From an uncultured Fluviicola sp. (GTDB lineage: Bacteria; Bacteroidota; Bacteroidia; Flavobacteriales; Crocinitomicaceae), in contig NZ_CAMLDC010000020.1 in the NCBI RefSeq assembly GCF_946478805.1, forward strand, positions 15,604-79,603: a stretch of DNA of 64,000 nt. Reading direction: 5' to 3'. The translations under genes were made by a program, and so were the position numbers. This document shows, piece by piece, positions 16,846-27,700 of this stretch. The notes under the pieces are model-generated. The model was not told where the DNA came from. It saw only the letters and a program-made list of their open reading frames with translations, and made no database searches. Within the stretch, counting starts at the first letter, position 1. Each line of letters opens with the position of its first letter.

Positions 16846-17498
16846 ATCTAAGCAATTTTGATGGGGTTATCTACGACATGGACGGAGTACTCACAGACTC
16901 GGAACCCTTGTGGAAAATTGCAATGGAGGATGTGTTTAAAAGCGTCGGTTGTACACTTACCAAGGAAGACTTCCAACGAACTGTTGGCTTGCGGATTGAT
17001 GAAGTGATCGTTTATTGGTATCACGTTGCCCCCTGGTCTGATGCAAGTCCGAAAGATGTAGAGAAGGCAATTGTTCAACGCATGATTGAACTACTTACAG
17101 CACGCGCCACTCCTTTGGCAGGTGTGGTCGAGTCATTGAATTTCTTTTCTTCAAAAGGTCTAAAAATCGGGTTGGCAACCTCTTCTTACCAAGTACTGAT
17201 CGATTGTATCCTGGATACACTCCAGATCAGACATTTTTTTCAAACTGTACATTCTGCGGAATACGAATTATTCGGGAAACCTCATCCGGCAGTTTATTTG
17301 ACTGCGGCAAAAAATTTGGACCTGGATCCGCGGCGCTGCCTGGTTATTGAAGATTCCTTAAACGGGATCATCTCCGGTAAAGCCGCACGAATGACCGTGT
17401 TTTGCGTTCCTGAAAAAACACATCATCCGGAACCGAAATTGATTCTTGCGGATGCTCAATTCGATGATTTAATTGGCCTTGTAAACTACTTTAAGTAA
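16842..17498 (+). CDS. HAD family phosphatase (HxpB/beta-phosphoglucomutase-like)
   Basis: 218 residues. HAD motif I is DMDGVLTDSEPLW (nucleophile Asp and acid/base Asp in DxD), motif II Ser in LATSSY, motif III Lys in GKPHPAVY, and motif IV in VIEDSLNG. The DSEPLW signature and alpha-helical cap (residues ~18-90) place it with sugar- and hexitol-phosphate phosphatases such as HxpB and with beta-phosphoglucomutases. Substrate not determined. It overlaps the preceding gene by 4 nt and lies 8 nt before the DUF3109 gene, so 16006-18094 is a three-gene operon. Confidence 0.88.
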   Translation: MNLSNFDGVIYDMDGVLTDSEPLWKIAMEDVFKSVGCTLTKEDFQRTVGLRIDEVIVYWYHVAPWSDASPKDVEKAIVQRMIELLTARATPLAGVVESLNFFSSKGLKIGLATSSYQVLIDCILDTLQIRHFFQTVHSAEYELFGKPHPAVYLTAAKNLDLDPRRCLVIEDSLNGIISGKAARMTVFCVPEKTHHPEPKLILADAQFDDLIGLVNYFK

Positions 17499-17506
17499 CT
17501 TGTATT

Positions 17507-18094
17507 ATGATCGTAGCAATAGATGATAAATTGATTTCCACCGAAGTATTTGACCGCAAATTTGTGTGTGATCTGAATGCTTGTAAAGGAGCTTGTTGTG
17601 TAGAAGGTGATGGTGGCGCTCCCCTGACTTTCGAGGAAGTGGATATTATGGAGGAAATCCTGGAAGATGTACTTCCTTTCATGCGACCCGAAGGAATAGA
17701 GGCGGTGAATCAATCAGGGGTTTTCTACATCGATGCGTGGAATGAACCTGCCACTACTTTAGTGAATGGAAAAGAGTGCGCCTTCGTCTATTTCGATGAG
17801 CAGGGAATTACGAAATGTTCTATTGAGCAAGCATATTTATCAGGAAAAACGACTTGGAAAAAACCCGTTTCGTGTCATTTGTATCCTATCCGGGTGAAGA
17901 AATTGAGTGAGGGTATTGCCCTAAATTATGAAGAATGGGATATCTGCAAACCCGCTTGTGCTTGTGGGGAGAAATTGGATGTCCCAGTTTACAAGTTTCT
18001 GCGTGAACCACTTATCCGCGCGTTCGGAGAAGAGTTCTATTCGGATTTGGAAGGGATCGACAAAGCTTTGAAAGAAGAAGGAATAGCCGATTAA
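17507..18094 (+). CDS. DUF3109 family cysteine-rich protein
   Basis: 195 residues, cytoplasmic. The cysteine cluster FVCDLNACKGACC (Cys21, 26, 30, 31) and later Cys in PVSCHLYP and DICKPACACGEK are the pattern of DUF3109/YkgJ-like proteins, which probably bind zinc or an iron-sulfur cluster. Function unknown. Third gene of the 16006-18094 operon and ends 18 nt before the convergent AddB-like gene. Confidence 0.88.
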   Translation: MIVAIDDKLISTEVFDRKFVCDLNACKGACCVEGDGGAPLTFEEVDIMEEILEDVLPFMRPEGIEAVNQSGVFYIDAWNEPATTLVNGKECAFVYFDEQGITKCSIEQAYLSGKTTWKKPVSCHLYPIRVKKLSEGIALNYEEWDICKPACACGEKLDVPVYKFLREPLIRAFGEEFYSDLEGIDKALKEEGIAD

Positions 18095-18112
18095 AAAAGT
18101 GTTACAAAAACG

Positions 18113-20962
18113 TCAATTACAATAAGCACAATACTTCGAATCCTTATTGTGTGTAAACGCTACTTCTTTATCCAACATATCTGCAATTGTCTGCTTCAGG
18201 ATCCGCTCCAGAAGGTCGGGAATATCCTCTTTGCGGATATCTTCCGGCAACTTTAAGAAGTGTGGGCTTTCCTTGATCGACCTGAACGAAAAAATACCGG
18301 CCTGGTCAGTCAGGATTCCGGTTTCCTTGTAATAGAGATAACAGTAAATCAACAATTGAAGCACGTGTTTCTGATTTGGACTTCCCTTGCGCTTATTCGT
18401 TAAAATTGCCTCTTCGTAGCTTTCCTGGTTGGCCGTTTTCTTCAGTTCCACTTTGTCCTGGTTTACACTCCCCGACTTATAGTCAATAATGCGGTGGACA
18501 CCATCAAATTGGTCTATCCGATCACAAACCCCGGAAAGACGGACTTCAAATGACTTTCCTGAGCCGGAAATATCTTCAATAGCAATCGATGTTTCCAATC
18601 TTCGTTCCAAGCCTAGAATAAACAGTGCTTTCTGCGGGTTCTCTTTCAGGATTGTCCGGTCTCTTCTAAGTACATTTTGAACCATTTCTTTTGCAACCTC
18701 AAAATTGATGTGGTTCGTCCCGGTTTGCCAGGAATTCTTATCCTCAGAGAAATGGATCTCAAAACTCTTACTCACCAATAAGGGAACATCCTTTTCCATC
18801 CGGAGCAAATCTTCTTCGGTGACTACCTTTCCCGAAATTTTTCTCCCGGATTCATCCGTACGGTCAATAAAAGGCGCAAACAAATTTTCCAATACATAGT
18901 GGATGATTGTTCCAAGTGTATTGCTCTCAATATCCTCCTCCACTTTATTTTCTTCGCCAAAACGCAATACATACCGGTAATAAAAATCCAGAGGGCAACT
19001 CATGAATTTATCCAACATGGAAAAACTGATTCCACCTCGAAGCACTTCATAAATCCGTTGGACAATCTCATCTGTTTTCTGAATGATTGTCGTTTCGACC
19101 TTTTCCTTGTTCCCGGCAGTATAAAATGATTTTTGAATATGAATATTTGGGTTAATCTGGGCCAATTCCAACTCAATCTGCTGGATATACCGGCTTGGTT
19201 CACTGGATCCGACAGATTCTGAAGCACTGGAATAGGTAATCAACAATTCCTTTGCATGGTGCAAAAGCCGGTAGAAGTGATGTGCAAAAAGGCCTTGTTT
19301 CTCGCGTGGGGTCGGTAGTCCGAAATACTTCCTCAAATCCATTGGAATGATCGTATTGATTGCATTCTGAGGTGGCATGGAACCTTCATTCAATCCGAAA
19401 ACAAAAATGCGTTTGAAATCCAATCCACGCGTTTCCAGCAATCCCATGATCTGCAATCCCTCCAAAGGATTTCCGAAATAAGCAATCGTTTCGTTACTCC
19501 AGTTTCCATTGAACAGGCTCCTGAATGAAGCAATACTCATAGTCGGAGCATCCTTGCTCATGATGTTTTGCAGGACAACCGTTGCATGTGCAAATCTGCG
19601 AACTATGGCGCGTTCCAACTCATTCTTTTCGTCCAACCACAAATCCAATTTTTCATTCAGCAATTGAATCACCTCTATTCCTCGCAGCCAATCATTTTTC
19701 CATGGTTCAAAAATGAGTTTGTTCAATTCGGATAAGCGTTCACTTAAATCCAGCTTTTTGCGGTCCAGGAAATGCCAATTGTGATTGATAATGCGGGATT
19801 CGATGTTCTGAATTTCATTCTTTTCCTGGGATGAAAGAACCCCCAAAATAAACGGATGATGCGCAAACTGAATGAAATCGCGGTAATAAATGCTTGAATT
19901 TCCTCGTCTCAGAAAGGATTCCTGTAGTCGGAAAATCAGATCAACCCATGATCTCAGCGAGGTCTGTCTTAGTGGTAAACCCACCGTGATATTCGCCTGT
20001 TCGATTTCCGCCGGAAGGTGTTTCAAGATAGAACTCAACAAACTTTCATCAGCCAAAAGCACCAAGGTCTCATTCAATTGTTTGGTGTTCAGTTTTTTCA
20101 ATTCGCTCCCCACAACCTGTGCCTGTGAAGTGAACTGTGGACATTCCACCACCCGGATCTCCATCTCTTTCGTGCCGAGATGATCTTCTATAAAAGGTAA
20201 AGTCTTTTGTTCCAATCTTTTGCACAGATCGCGCTGAAACTGACCGGCTTCGTGAATCGGATCATTGAAATAAAAGCGGTCCGAATCCATGAGGATATTG
20301 GCCCTTCCCATAATGGAAAGCTGTTTCATGATCGAAATCTCGGATTCGGAAAGTGCATTAAATCCTGCAAACACAAATTGTGCGTCCTTGTCGCTTGCAA
20401 AAGCCAAGTCGATGTTATTGGCAAAATAGCGGTAAGCCTTCCCCTTCGTAGTCAGTGATTTTGCATTCAACTGAGCCTCCAGGGCAAAGTAATACGGTTT
20501 CAATTTATCCCAAAATGCCATGAATTGAATCTGTCCTTTGGATAATTCTTCCGAATTAAAGGACCAATTTTCAATTTCCCGGATATCGCGCAAATTCTTG
20601 AACAACTGGTCTGCGGGAACAAGATACCGGTCGATCTCATCGAAATCACTCAATAAAATCTGTCCCCAAGCCATAAAGGAATCAAATGAATCTACGTTCA
20701 GTTCTACCGGATCCTTCCTGAAAAGCTCATACAATTCGAACAACAAACTAGTCTTGTCAAGGACAGGAGTCGGATTCAAATCCTGGATCCATCGGTCAAT
20801 TGTCACAATTTTGGGTGATAAGATCGGTTTCTGATAAAATTCAAAAAAGGCGCGTTGCAGATAGGCGATCATCCGTTCGGAAGGAACAACGATGCACACA
20901 TTCTGATTGCTCAAAGCATGCTCATCGATATACGCTACGATTCTGTTTACAAACGTTTCCAT
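18113..20962 (-). CDS. AddB-like PD-(D/E)XK nuclease/helicase-derived protein
   Basis: 949 residues. The N-terminal two thirds look like an AddB-type inactivated UvrD-like helicase (NVCIVVPSERMIAYLQRAF; FVFGLNEGSMPPQN in the middle). The C-terminal third carries a RecB-family nuclease: LDKFMSCPLDFYYRYVLRF, then SGVCDRIDQFDGVHRIIDYK near residues 807-828, with the Asp and the D-x-K of the active site. One Cys in MSCPLDF and two at the end (YCAYC, 945 and 948) fit the AddB iron-sulfur cysteines, but the usual fourth Cys is missing because the protein stops one residue later. The AddA/UvrD-like partner is not adjacent. Expected role: processing of double-strand break ends. Confidence 0.82.
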   Translation of the reverse strand: METFVNRIVAYIDEHALSNQNVCIVVPSERMIAYLQRAFFEFYQKPILSPKIVTIDRWIQDLNPTPVLDKTSLLFELYELFRKDPVELNVDSFDSFMAWGQILLSDFDEIDRYLVPADQLFKNLRDIREIENWSFNSEELSKGQIQFMAFWDKLKPYYFALEAQLNAKSLTTKGKAYRYFANNIDLAFASDKDAQFVFAGFNALSESEISIMKQLSIMGRANILMDSDRFYFNDPIHEAGQFQRDLCKRLEQKTLPFIEDHLGTKEMEIRVVECPQFTSQAQVVGSELKKLNTKQLNETLVLLADESLLSSILKHLPAEIEQANITVGLPLRQTSLRSWVDLIFRLQESFLRRGNSSIYYRDFIQFAHHPFILGVLSSQEKNEIQNIESRIINHNWHFLDRKKLDLSERLSELNKLIFEPWKNDWLRGIEVIQLLNEKLDLWLDEKNELERAIVRRFAHATVVLQNIMSKDAPTMSIASFRSLFNGNWSNETIAYFGNPLEGLQIMGLLETRGLDFKRIFVFGLNEGSMPPQNAINTIIPMDLRKYFGLPTPREKQGLFAHHFYRLLHHAKELLITYSSASESVGSSEPSRYIQQIELELAQINPNIHIQKSFYTAGNKEKVETTIIQKTDEIVQRIYEVLRGGISFSMLDKFMSCPLDFYYRYVLRFGEENKVEEDIESNTLGTIIHYVLENLFAPFIDRTDESGRKISGKVVTEEDLLRMEKDVPLLVSKSFEIHFSEDKNSWQTGTNHINFEVAKEMVQNVLRRDRTILKENPQKALFILGLERRLETSIAIEDISGSGKSFEVRLSGVCDRIDQFDGVHRIIDYKSGSVNQDKVELKKTANQESYEEAILTNKRKGSPNQKHVLQLLIYCYLYYKETGILTDQAGIFSFRSIKESPHFLKLPEDIRKEDIPDLLERILKQTIADMLDKEVAFTHNKDSKYCAYCN

Positions 20963-20989
20963 ACTGGTTTAACTGCCTAAATTCCGGCT

Positions 20990-23047
20990 CTAGTTTCTAT
21001 AAAACTTAAACTCGAAATCATCCAACAAAACGATGTTTTTATTCGGATTGTGGATATAAAAGCTCAACTTATCATTTTTCGACGCTCTTCGAGGCAGAAA
21101 AATAATGAACTCCTTCTCAATCCATTCGTTGGATGTTGAAAGTGAAGTCAAATCGATTGTTTGATAGAATGAAAGCTCATTCCCTTGAGAATAAGCAATA
21201 ATAATCCCTACTTGATTGTCATTACGGCGCAAAAATTTTCCTTTTATCTTAAGTACTCTAGGTTTTGTGTCCGGACCGACTTGCCTTGTAAAATCATGTG
21301 AAAACCCGTATGCTTCGTTTTCTCCGATATAACCGACCTGGTTTCCTTCTTTCGTCGGATCTTTTACTATCTCAACGGATTCCAGGTTGTCCTTCGTTTC
21401 GAAGTTCGTTTTGATGGTTTTATACGGATTTTTGATATTCATGAAATCCATCAGGCTCTGGGAAGTGGTATCTGTTTTCCGTTTACACAGGATCAGGTTT
21501 TCATTGGTAGCAATGGATTCCATTTTTTCAAGGATCTGAGGGTAAATTGAATACACATCTTCCATGAAATAAGGTCTCTGAAAAACCGCATAATCCCATT
21601 TCCAATTCAATCCGCGGTCGATATCCTCGGGATTATGACCAACGACAGCCAAACCGACCCGATTCATTTTGATGAATGGGATATTCGGACCGTAGGCATG
21701 TATTACCAAAATAGTATCTTCCCTGGAAACTCCCGATTCTGTCAAAAACTCATCCGATCCGGTGAAATTAATTCCAGATCCGGTGAAACGATCATTCGCC
21801 AAAAAAACACGTCGTTGTTTTTGGAATGTGGAATCTTCCTTGAAAGCGACAATGCCAAAATATGCTACGAATAATGCCATAATGAGTTCCCCGAAATACC
21901 ATTGCGGTTTTGGAAGAACGGACAGGCAAAGTCCCACGAAAAATACGATCGGCAAGTAGAAGGTATCCAGGAAATAATAATCATGGGCAACAAATTGCTT
22001 TGTCATCGCAAACCAGAACAGACAAGTTCCAATCAACCAGAATAAACAAATCAGCCACCAACCGAAATAGGATTTATCATCATTGCGTTGCCTGATTAAA
22101 AGTGAAATGATCACCAACACTCCCAGCAAGAAAATCAGGAAATACTGTTTGCCGGAAAAATAGGCCAAGACAAAGTTTTCCCACATGTGGCTGAGAATGT
22201 TCTTCATCTCCTCCAGATTGTCGGCCGGTAACAATTGGTTTAAGAAATCGGAACCGTATTTCGCTCTTAATGTACTGTTATAAAATTGTGCCGCGAAAAC
22301 AACAATAAAAGAAACAGCCACTCCGATTATGTTCGGCCAAAATTTCGCCTTCCTCTGAAAAATGCGAATCAATTCAAATCCCAACAAGGCAAAATAAGGG
22401 ATGACAAACGTGAAACGGGCAAGTACTGCCAAGGTAAAAAAGAACAACGCCCATTTGAACCATTTTTTTCTACCACCTTCGAAATAGAGTGCGTAGCAAT
22501 AGAACGCTATGATTGTATTGGCAATACTCGGAATAGTAGGTAGAAATCCTCCCTGGTAAAACGTGTAAACAGGAGACATAATCGCAAAAAGTACAACTAG
22601 GGCCGATTTCACTTTTGAACCGGTGATTTTCTCCATCAATAAATACAGAAAGAAGAAACCGATAATGCTATAAAGCAGGATATATGCATGAAAAACCCAT
22701 GTTTCATTGGTTCCGAAAATTTTCATGAATACTGCCGGGACATAGTCATGAATCGGGAATTCTACTGCTGTAACGGTGGAATAACTTGGTTCTGCCCAAT
22801 TGCTCGGGAATTGGTGATTCAGGATATAATTCTGTGGTTTGAAAAAGTTCAAATCATTCCGGACAAACCCATTTGCAAGTGCCAAACGGTCATTTTGAGC
22901 CCACGTGTGTGTGTAGCTTGGAAATTCGTTTACGTATTTCAACTGAAAAATCGCAGTGATTGCAGTAATCAGTAAAAGCGCTATGCTATTTCCTATTCTT
23001 CTTTTTTTCAAGACCTTCAAATTACTTAGAATATTCAGTTGATACAA
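20990..23047 (-). CDS. Polytopic membrane protein, GT-C (ArnT-like) glycosyltransferase candidate
   Basis: 685 residues. About ten membrane helices (residues ~20-450) are followed by a ~230-residue soluble, probably periplasmic, beta-rich domain. The first loop, with THTWAQNDRLALANGFV and DLNFFKPQNY, and the arrangement of helices resemble GT-C glycosyltransferases of family 39/83 that use lipid-linked sugars. The C-terminal part (VLLDDFEFKFYRN) looks like a carbohydrate-binding jelly roll. Divergent from a second polytopic protein of similar kind, which suggests joint work on surface polysaccharide. Acceptor and donor unknown. Confidence 0.65.
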   Translation of the reverse strand: MYQLNILSNLKVLKKRRIGNSIALLLITAITAIFQLKYVNEFPSYTHTWAQNDRLALANGFVRNDLNFFKPQNYILNHQFPSNWAEPSYSTVTAVEFPIHDYVPAVFMKIFGTNETWVFHAYILLYSIIGFFFLYLLMEKITGSKVKSALVVLFAIMSPVYTFYQGGFLPTIPSIANTIIAFYCYALYFEGGRKKWFKWALFFFTLAVLARFTFVIPYFALLGFELIRIFQRKAKFWPNIIGVAVSFIVVFAAQFYNSTLRAKYGSDFLNQLLPADNLEEMKNILSHMWENFVLAYFSGKQYFLIFLLGVLVIISLLIRQRNDDKSYFGWWLICLFWLIGTCLFWFAMTKQFVAHDYYFLDTFYLPIVFFVGLCLSVLPKPQWYFGELIMALFVAYFGIVAFKEDSTFQKQRRVFLANDRFTGSGINFTGSDEFLTESGVSREDTILVIHAYGPNIPFIKMNRVGLAVVGHNPEDIDRGLNWKWDYAVFQRPYFMEDVYSIYPQILEKMESIATNENLILCKRKTDTTSQSLMDFMNIKNPYKTIKTNFETKDNLESVEIVKDPTKEGNQVGYIGENEAYGFSHDFTRQVGPDTKPRVLKIKGKFLRRNDNQVGIIIAYSQGNELSFYQTIDLTSLSTSNEWIEKEFIIFLPRRASKNDKLSFYIHNPNKNIVLLDDFEFKFYRN

Positions 23048-23110
23048 ATATCAAACTATTCTTGAGATAAAATGACTAATTTTCCAATCAATAAGGTAAT
23101 AAACCATTGC

Positions 23111-23118
23111 TAAATTTG
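23111..23118 (+). promoter_or_regulatory. -7 box TAAATTTG placed 7 nt before ATG
   Basis: Exact TAnnTTTG match; spacer CTGCCGC to the ATG at 23126 implies a leader of zero to three bases. Confidence 0.5.
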
Positions 23119-23125
23119 CTGCCGC

Positions 23126-24736
23126 ATGAACAAGATCCTTAACCGATTCTCCAAGTACGAAAAGTTCCTTTTCCTGGTAGTTGCTTTAGCGAATCTTATT
23201 CCGGTCATCGGCCATCGCTTTTTTCCGACACTTGACGGGCCGGCTCATTTATACAATGCAAACCTGATCAATCACCTGCTCTTTCATACCGACTTTGATT
23301 CTTTTTTCCAATTCAATTCCGAGCTGGTTCCCAATTTGACCGGACACATCCTGTTGTGTTTTTTCAAATGGTTCCTACCCGGATATTTGGCGGAGAAAAT
23401 GCTCTTGGTTGTTTATTTTATTGGATTGGCGTACGCTTTCAGAAGACTTGTTAAATCTATTAATCCGGAATACATTGGCCTGAGTTACCTGATTTTCCCT
23501 ATCAGCTACAATTTTCTGTTGTCCTTGGGCTTTTACAATTTTTCACTGGGTTTGATCGGATTACTGATTATCCTTTCATTTTGGATCAGGAATAAGCAGA
23601 CCATTGCCAGCTCCCCGAAAAAGATCCTTATCCTCAGCATTTTCTTTATCCTGACCTATTTCTCTCATATTTTAATGTTCAGTGTCGCATTATTGGTTTG
23701 TGGATGCTACTTGTTCATGTCATTCCTGAAAGTAGTTTTTGAGACCAAAAAATTCAAAAATGCATTTATCCAAGAAGGTAAAAAAGGGCTTGTCTTACTC
23801 GTAAGTTCAGTCATTCCACTTATTTTAATGACCCTTTATTTTACCGGCAGACCGGATACCGGTGTCGCTATCTTTCTTCCAAAAGAAGAATTAATTAAGT
23901 GGTTAAATTACTTGAATCCGATCATTTGTTACCACGAAGGAATTGAAAGCGCATTTACCCGGAAGATCATTTACATTCTTTATGCATTGATCATCGGTGG
24001 AATCATTGTCCGGATACGAGATCGTTTTTCTACCGCCAAAACAGATGAGAAGAAAAGAATCTTTCACTTCAACGATACCTGGTTACTCATAACCGGAATT
24101 ATGTTGGTGCTTTTGTTTATCATGCCTGACGACAACGGAAGTGCAAGTATTATTTCCATGCGTTTCGGATTGTTATTCTTCCTGTTCTTATTTATCTGGA
24201 TTTCCGGATTAAAACAGGCGAAGTGGTTTGCTTTCATTTGTATGTCACTTTTACTGGTAATACACGCCAAGAGAATCCGCTATTACGATTCCGTAATGGA
24301 CACCTATGACCCAATTGCAATCAATTGCAATAAAGCGGCTGATTTTATCAAACCAAACAGTGTGGTGGCTCCTATGAACCTGACCGGCTTCTGGTTTGAG
24401 GCGCATTTCTCCAATTACCTTGGAAGCGATAAGCCGATGATCATACTTGACAACTACGAGGCAACGATGAATTATTTCCCCCTACTTTGGAATACACCAA
24501 AGCTTCCGAATTTTCACATGGGAGGACAACGTGTTGCAGATTGTCCCCTGTTTCCATGGACTCCTTCAAACACACAAAACAAAAAAACGGAAGTGGACTA
24601 TGTGTTTGCTTTGGGAAATTGGGATAGTACCAATACGGATCATCTCAAAACGTTGGAGTTGATTTCAAGTAATTTCATCCAAACCTATAAAAACGAACAT
24701 TGCACCTTGTATCGGCGAAAAAACTTGTCCGAATAA
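23126..24736 (+). CDS. Polytopic membrane protein, GT-C-like
   Basis: 536 residues with about eleven membrane helices. The first periplasmic loop contains FPTLDGPAHLYNANLI, whose acidic residue sits where GT-C transferases keep a catalytic Asp. The C-terminal ~110 residues are a soluble extension. Bacteroidota have many such uncharacterised proteins. It is divergently arranged with the 685-residue membrane protein. Glycosyl transfer is inferred from topology only. Confidence 0.6.
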   Translation: MNKILNRFSKYEKFLFLVVALANLIPVIGHRFFPTLDGPAHLYNANLINHLLFHTDFDSFFQFNSELVPNLTGHILLCFFKWFLPGYLAEKMLLVVYFIGLAYAFRRLVKSINPEYIGLSYLIFPISYNFLLSLGFYNFSLGLIGLLIILSFWIRNKQTIASSPKKILILSIFFILTYFSHILMFSVALLVCGCYLFMSFLKVVFETKKFKNAFIQEGKKGLVLLVSSVIPLILMTLYFTGRPDTGVAIFLPKEELIKWLNYLNPIICYHEGIESAFTRKIIYILYALIIGGIIVRIRDRFSTAKTDEKKRIFHFNDTWLLITGIMLVLLFIMPDDNGSASIISMRFGLLFFLFLFIWISGLKQAKWFAFICMSLLLVIHAKRIRYYDSVMDTYDPIAINCNKAADFIKPNSVVAPMNLTGFWFEAHFSNYLGSDKPMIILDNYEATMNYFPLLWNTPKLPNFHMGGQRVADCPLFPWTPSNTQNKKTEVDYVFALGNWDSTNTDHLKTLELISSNFIQTYKNEHCTLYRRKNLSE

Positions 24737-24750
24737 GGTTTGGATTACCA

Positions 24751-24778
24751 TTGATTTATCGAATTATAGCTACCTTCA
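24751..24778 (+). promoter_or_regulatory. Promoter of the SNF2 helicase gene
   Basis: TTG (24751-24753), 17 nt, TACCTTCA (24771-24778), then CTGT and the ATG at 24783. The -7 box deviates at two positions from TAnnTTTG; the leader would be nearly absent. Confidence 0.4.
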
Positions 24779-24782
24779 CTGT

Positions 24783-27700
24783 ATGCTAAGTTCTTTTGAA
24801 ATGGATGATTCGGATGAAGGCGAAGATTTCTTTGTTTTCCGCGATTCAACGTTCGCCGAACTGAATTACGGCACCCTGCTGAAATTCGCAGATGCTTCTG
24901 CAATTCAGGCATTGAGTTTCAGTTCAAACTCCGTCCAACCGGTCGAACTTTCCATTGATAAAGGGATTTTCTTATGCAATTATGGCTTTCGTGCCGAACA
25001 TGAAGTAATCCTGACCCAGGAAAACCAGACGGTGGTTCTTGCCTGTAGTTGCGGAGGAAATGGAACGAAGTTGTGCGATCACCAGGCTTTTGTTCTTTAC
25101 CGGGTGATGGAGCATGCCGATTTCCGGGCTTTTTTTGATGAAAGCGATCGCAGGAAACGCATTTCTGAAATGGCACTTTCTTACGGTATTTCAGACGAAA
25201 GTCAATGGGAGAAACAATTCCAACTTTCTTATGAAAACAGGCAGGTAAAAGTCACTTCCAGGAATCCTGAGCTCATTCGTATGAACCGGGAAAAAATGGA
25301 TGAGCTCACCAAAAAATTGGCTCCTATTTCCTTTTCGCCCGAAAAACTGCATAAACCTTTACCACACCGGTACATTTCTTTCAGTGCTTTTGCAAATGAG
25401 AACCATTTTGAATTTCAATTGCATGAAAGCGCATTGACCCAAAATGGCAAGATCAAACCTCCGATCCAACCATTGAATGCTTTGGAACTTGCCTTGCAGG
25501 AAACCAAACCTGAACTGATCCAGGCTTATACTGCATTGGGAATTTTGGGTGTAAAACATCATTTGTATCGCAACCTTGCAACAGATGAGGAAATATTTCT
25601 GAAAGTTGTAAAATCAATTGTCATTGCCAAACCTCTTTTTGATGAATTCGAAGTCATTGAAGCCCTGGATACCAAACCTCCAAAAGATACGGATCTCATC
25701 CTTCATATTCATGATAAACCCATGCTGCTGCATCTGGATGTCAGCCAAAATCAGGAATTTTACGAAATAACCGGTTTTGTTGAATTTGATAATCTCAAAA
25801 TTCCATTCGACCAATTGAAAATGAAGAGCGAGCTCTTTATTCGTCGCGGACAGGATCTGTACCTGATCAAGAATTGGAATTACCTGAGAACTTTGACCTA
25901 TTTCAGGAAGAATCACCACAAACTCATCATTCATCAATCACAGTTCGATGCGTTTCAATTAAGCTTTTTGGTTCCGCTTGAAAACGTGATCAGTATCAAT
26001 TATTCTTACGTCAAAAAAGCAACCAGGGCAATCATCAAACAGACGCAATTGGCGACTATCCAGGCAAAACGCATTTACCTGACAGATAGCGAAAACTATA
26101 TCCATATCACTCCAGTCATCGAATATGGAAAAGTGGAAATTCCCATTCTCTCCAAACGGAAATTGCTTACCATCGATCAGACAGGGAATTCATTCGAAAT
26201 TCCCCGGGATGAAAATCTGGAAATCCAATTTTTAGGACAGATCATTCGTCTCCATAAGGATTTTGAATACCAATTGGGCGGCGATTTTTTCTACTTGCAC
26301 AAAAGCCAGTTTTTGGAAAATGATTGGTTCCTGAATGCCTTTGAATCCTGGAGCGAAGCAGAATTGGAAATTCACGGCTTCCACGAGTTGACCAAGTTGA
26401 AGCTGATTCCAAAAAGCATGAAGGTTTCAGTTCAGATCATTAGCGGAATTGATTGGTTCGAGACAAAAGCACACATCAAGGTAGGTGACAACCGCGTACG
26501 CCTGAAAGAGATCCAGCGAAGCATTATCCAAAAATCGCGCTATGTGAAATTGGGTGATGGACAAATGGCACTGCTTCCGCAACAATGGTTGGAACGGTTC
26601 TCCGCCTTTTTCCAGGAAGGTGAATTGGTTGACGACGTAATCCGAATTCCGAAAACATCCTATCAGTTCATCGATGAATGGTTTGATGCAGAAGAAATCG
26701 ACAGCACTGTACGCACACAGATAACAGATTTAAGGGACAAGATCACACACTTCGAGCACATTCCTGAAATCGAACTTCCACAACAATTTCAAACGGAATT
26801 GAGACATTACCAGCGGGAAGGATATCATTGGTTACATTTTCTGAACGATTTCGGGTTTGGTGGAATTCTGGCCGATGACATGGGTTTAGGAAAAACCATT
26901 CAGCTTTTGGCTTACATTTCAAAGAAGCAGGAAGATAAAAAAGGAGTTCACCTGATCGTAGTTCCAACTTCCTTGGTCTTCAATTGGAAAGATGAAACCG
27001 CGAAATTCACTCCACATTTACGGATTCTGGATCTTCATGGAACGAAACGGATCAAATCGACAGACCATTTTGAGAACTACGATATTCTATTGAGCACTTA
27101 TGGAACCTTGCTCTCGGATATCCGTTATTTGAAAGATTTTGTATTTGACACCGTGATTTTGGACGAAGGACAAGCAATCAAAAATCCGGATTCCAAACGT
27201 TACAAAACCGTTCGTTTGTTGCAATCCAAACAACGTTTTGTCCTTACCGGTACACCGATTGAAAACAACACCTTGGATATTTTTTCCATTCTGTCGTTTT
27301 GCAACCCGGGAATGTTCGGTTCCATCAAACAGTTCAAAGATCATTTTGCCATTCCGATTGATAAATTTCAGGATAGCCAGCGGGCCAAAGAGCTTCAAAA
27401 GCGCATTCATCCTTTTTTACTCAGACGTACCAAAAAACAAGTTGCTACCGAACTTCCGGAGAAAACCGAAATGGTGGTTTATTGTGAAATGGATCACGAG
27501 CAACAGCGCGTATATGACGTTTACAAAACAGAATTGAAAGAATACTTGATGAGTGAGCCCGATTTTCTGGATGGACAAAGCAGTATGCACGTGTTGGCAG
27601 GATTGACCAAATTGCGCCAAATCTGTAATTCTCCTGCATTAATTAACGAAAATGGAGTTTCCTACGGAGACCAGTCCGCCAAAATCCAGGAGTTGATCGA

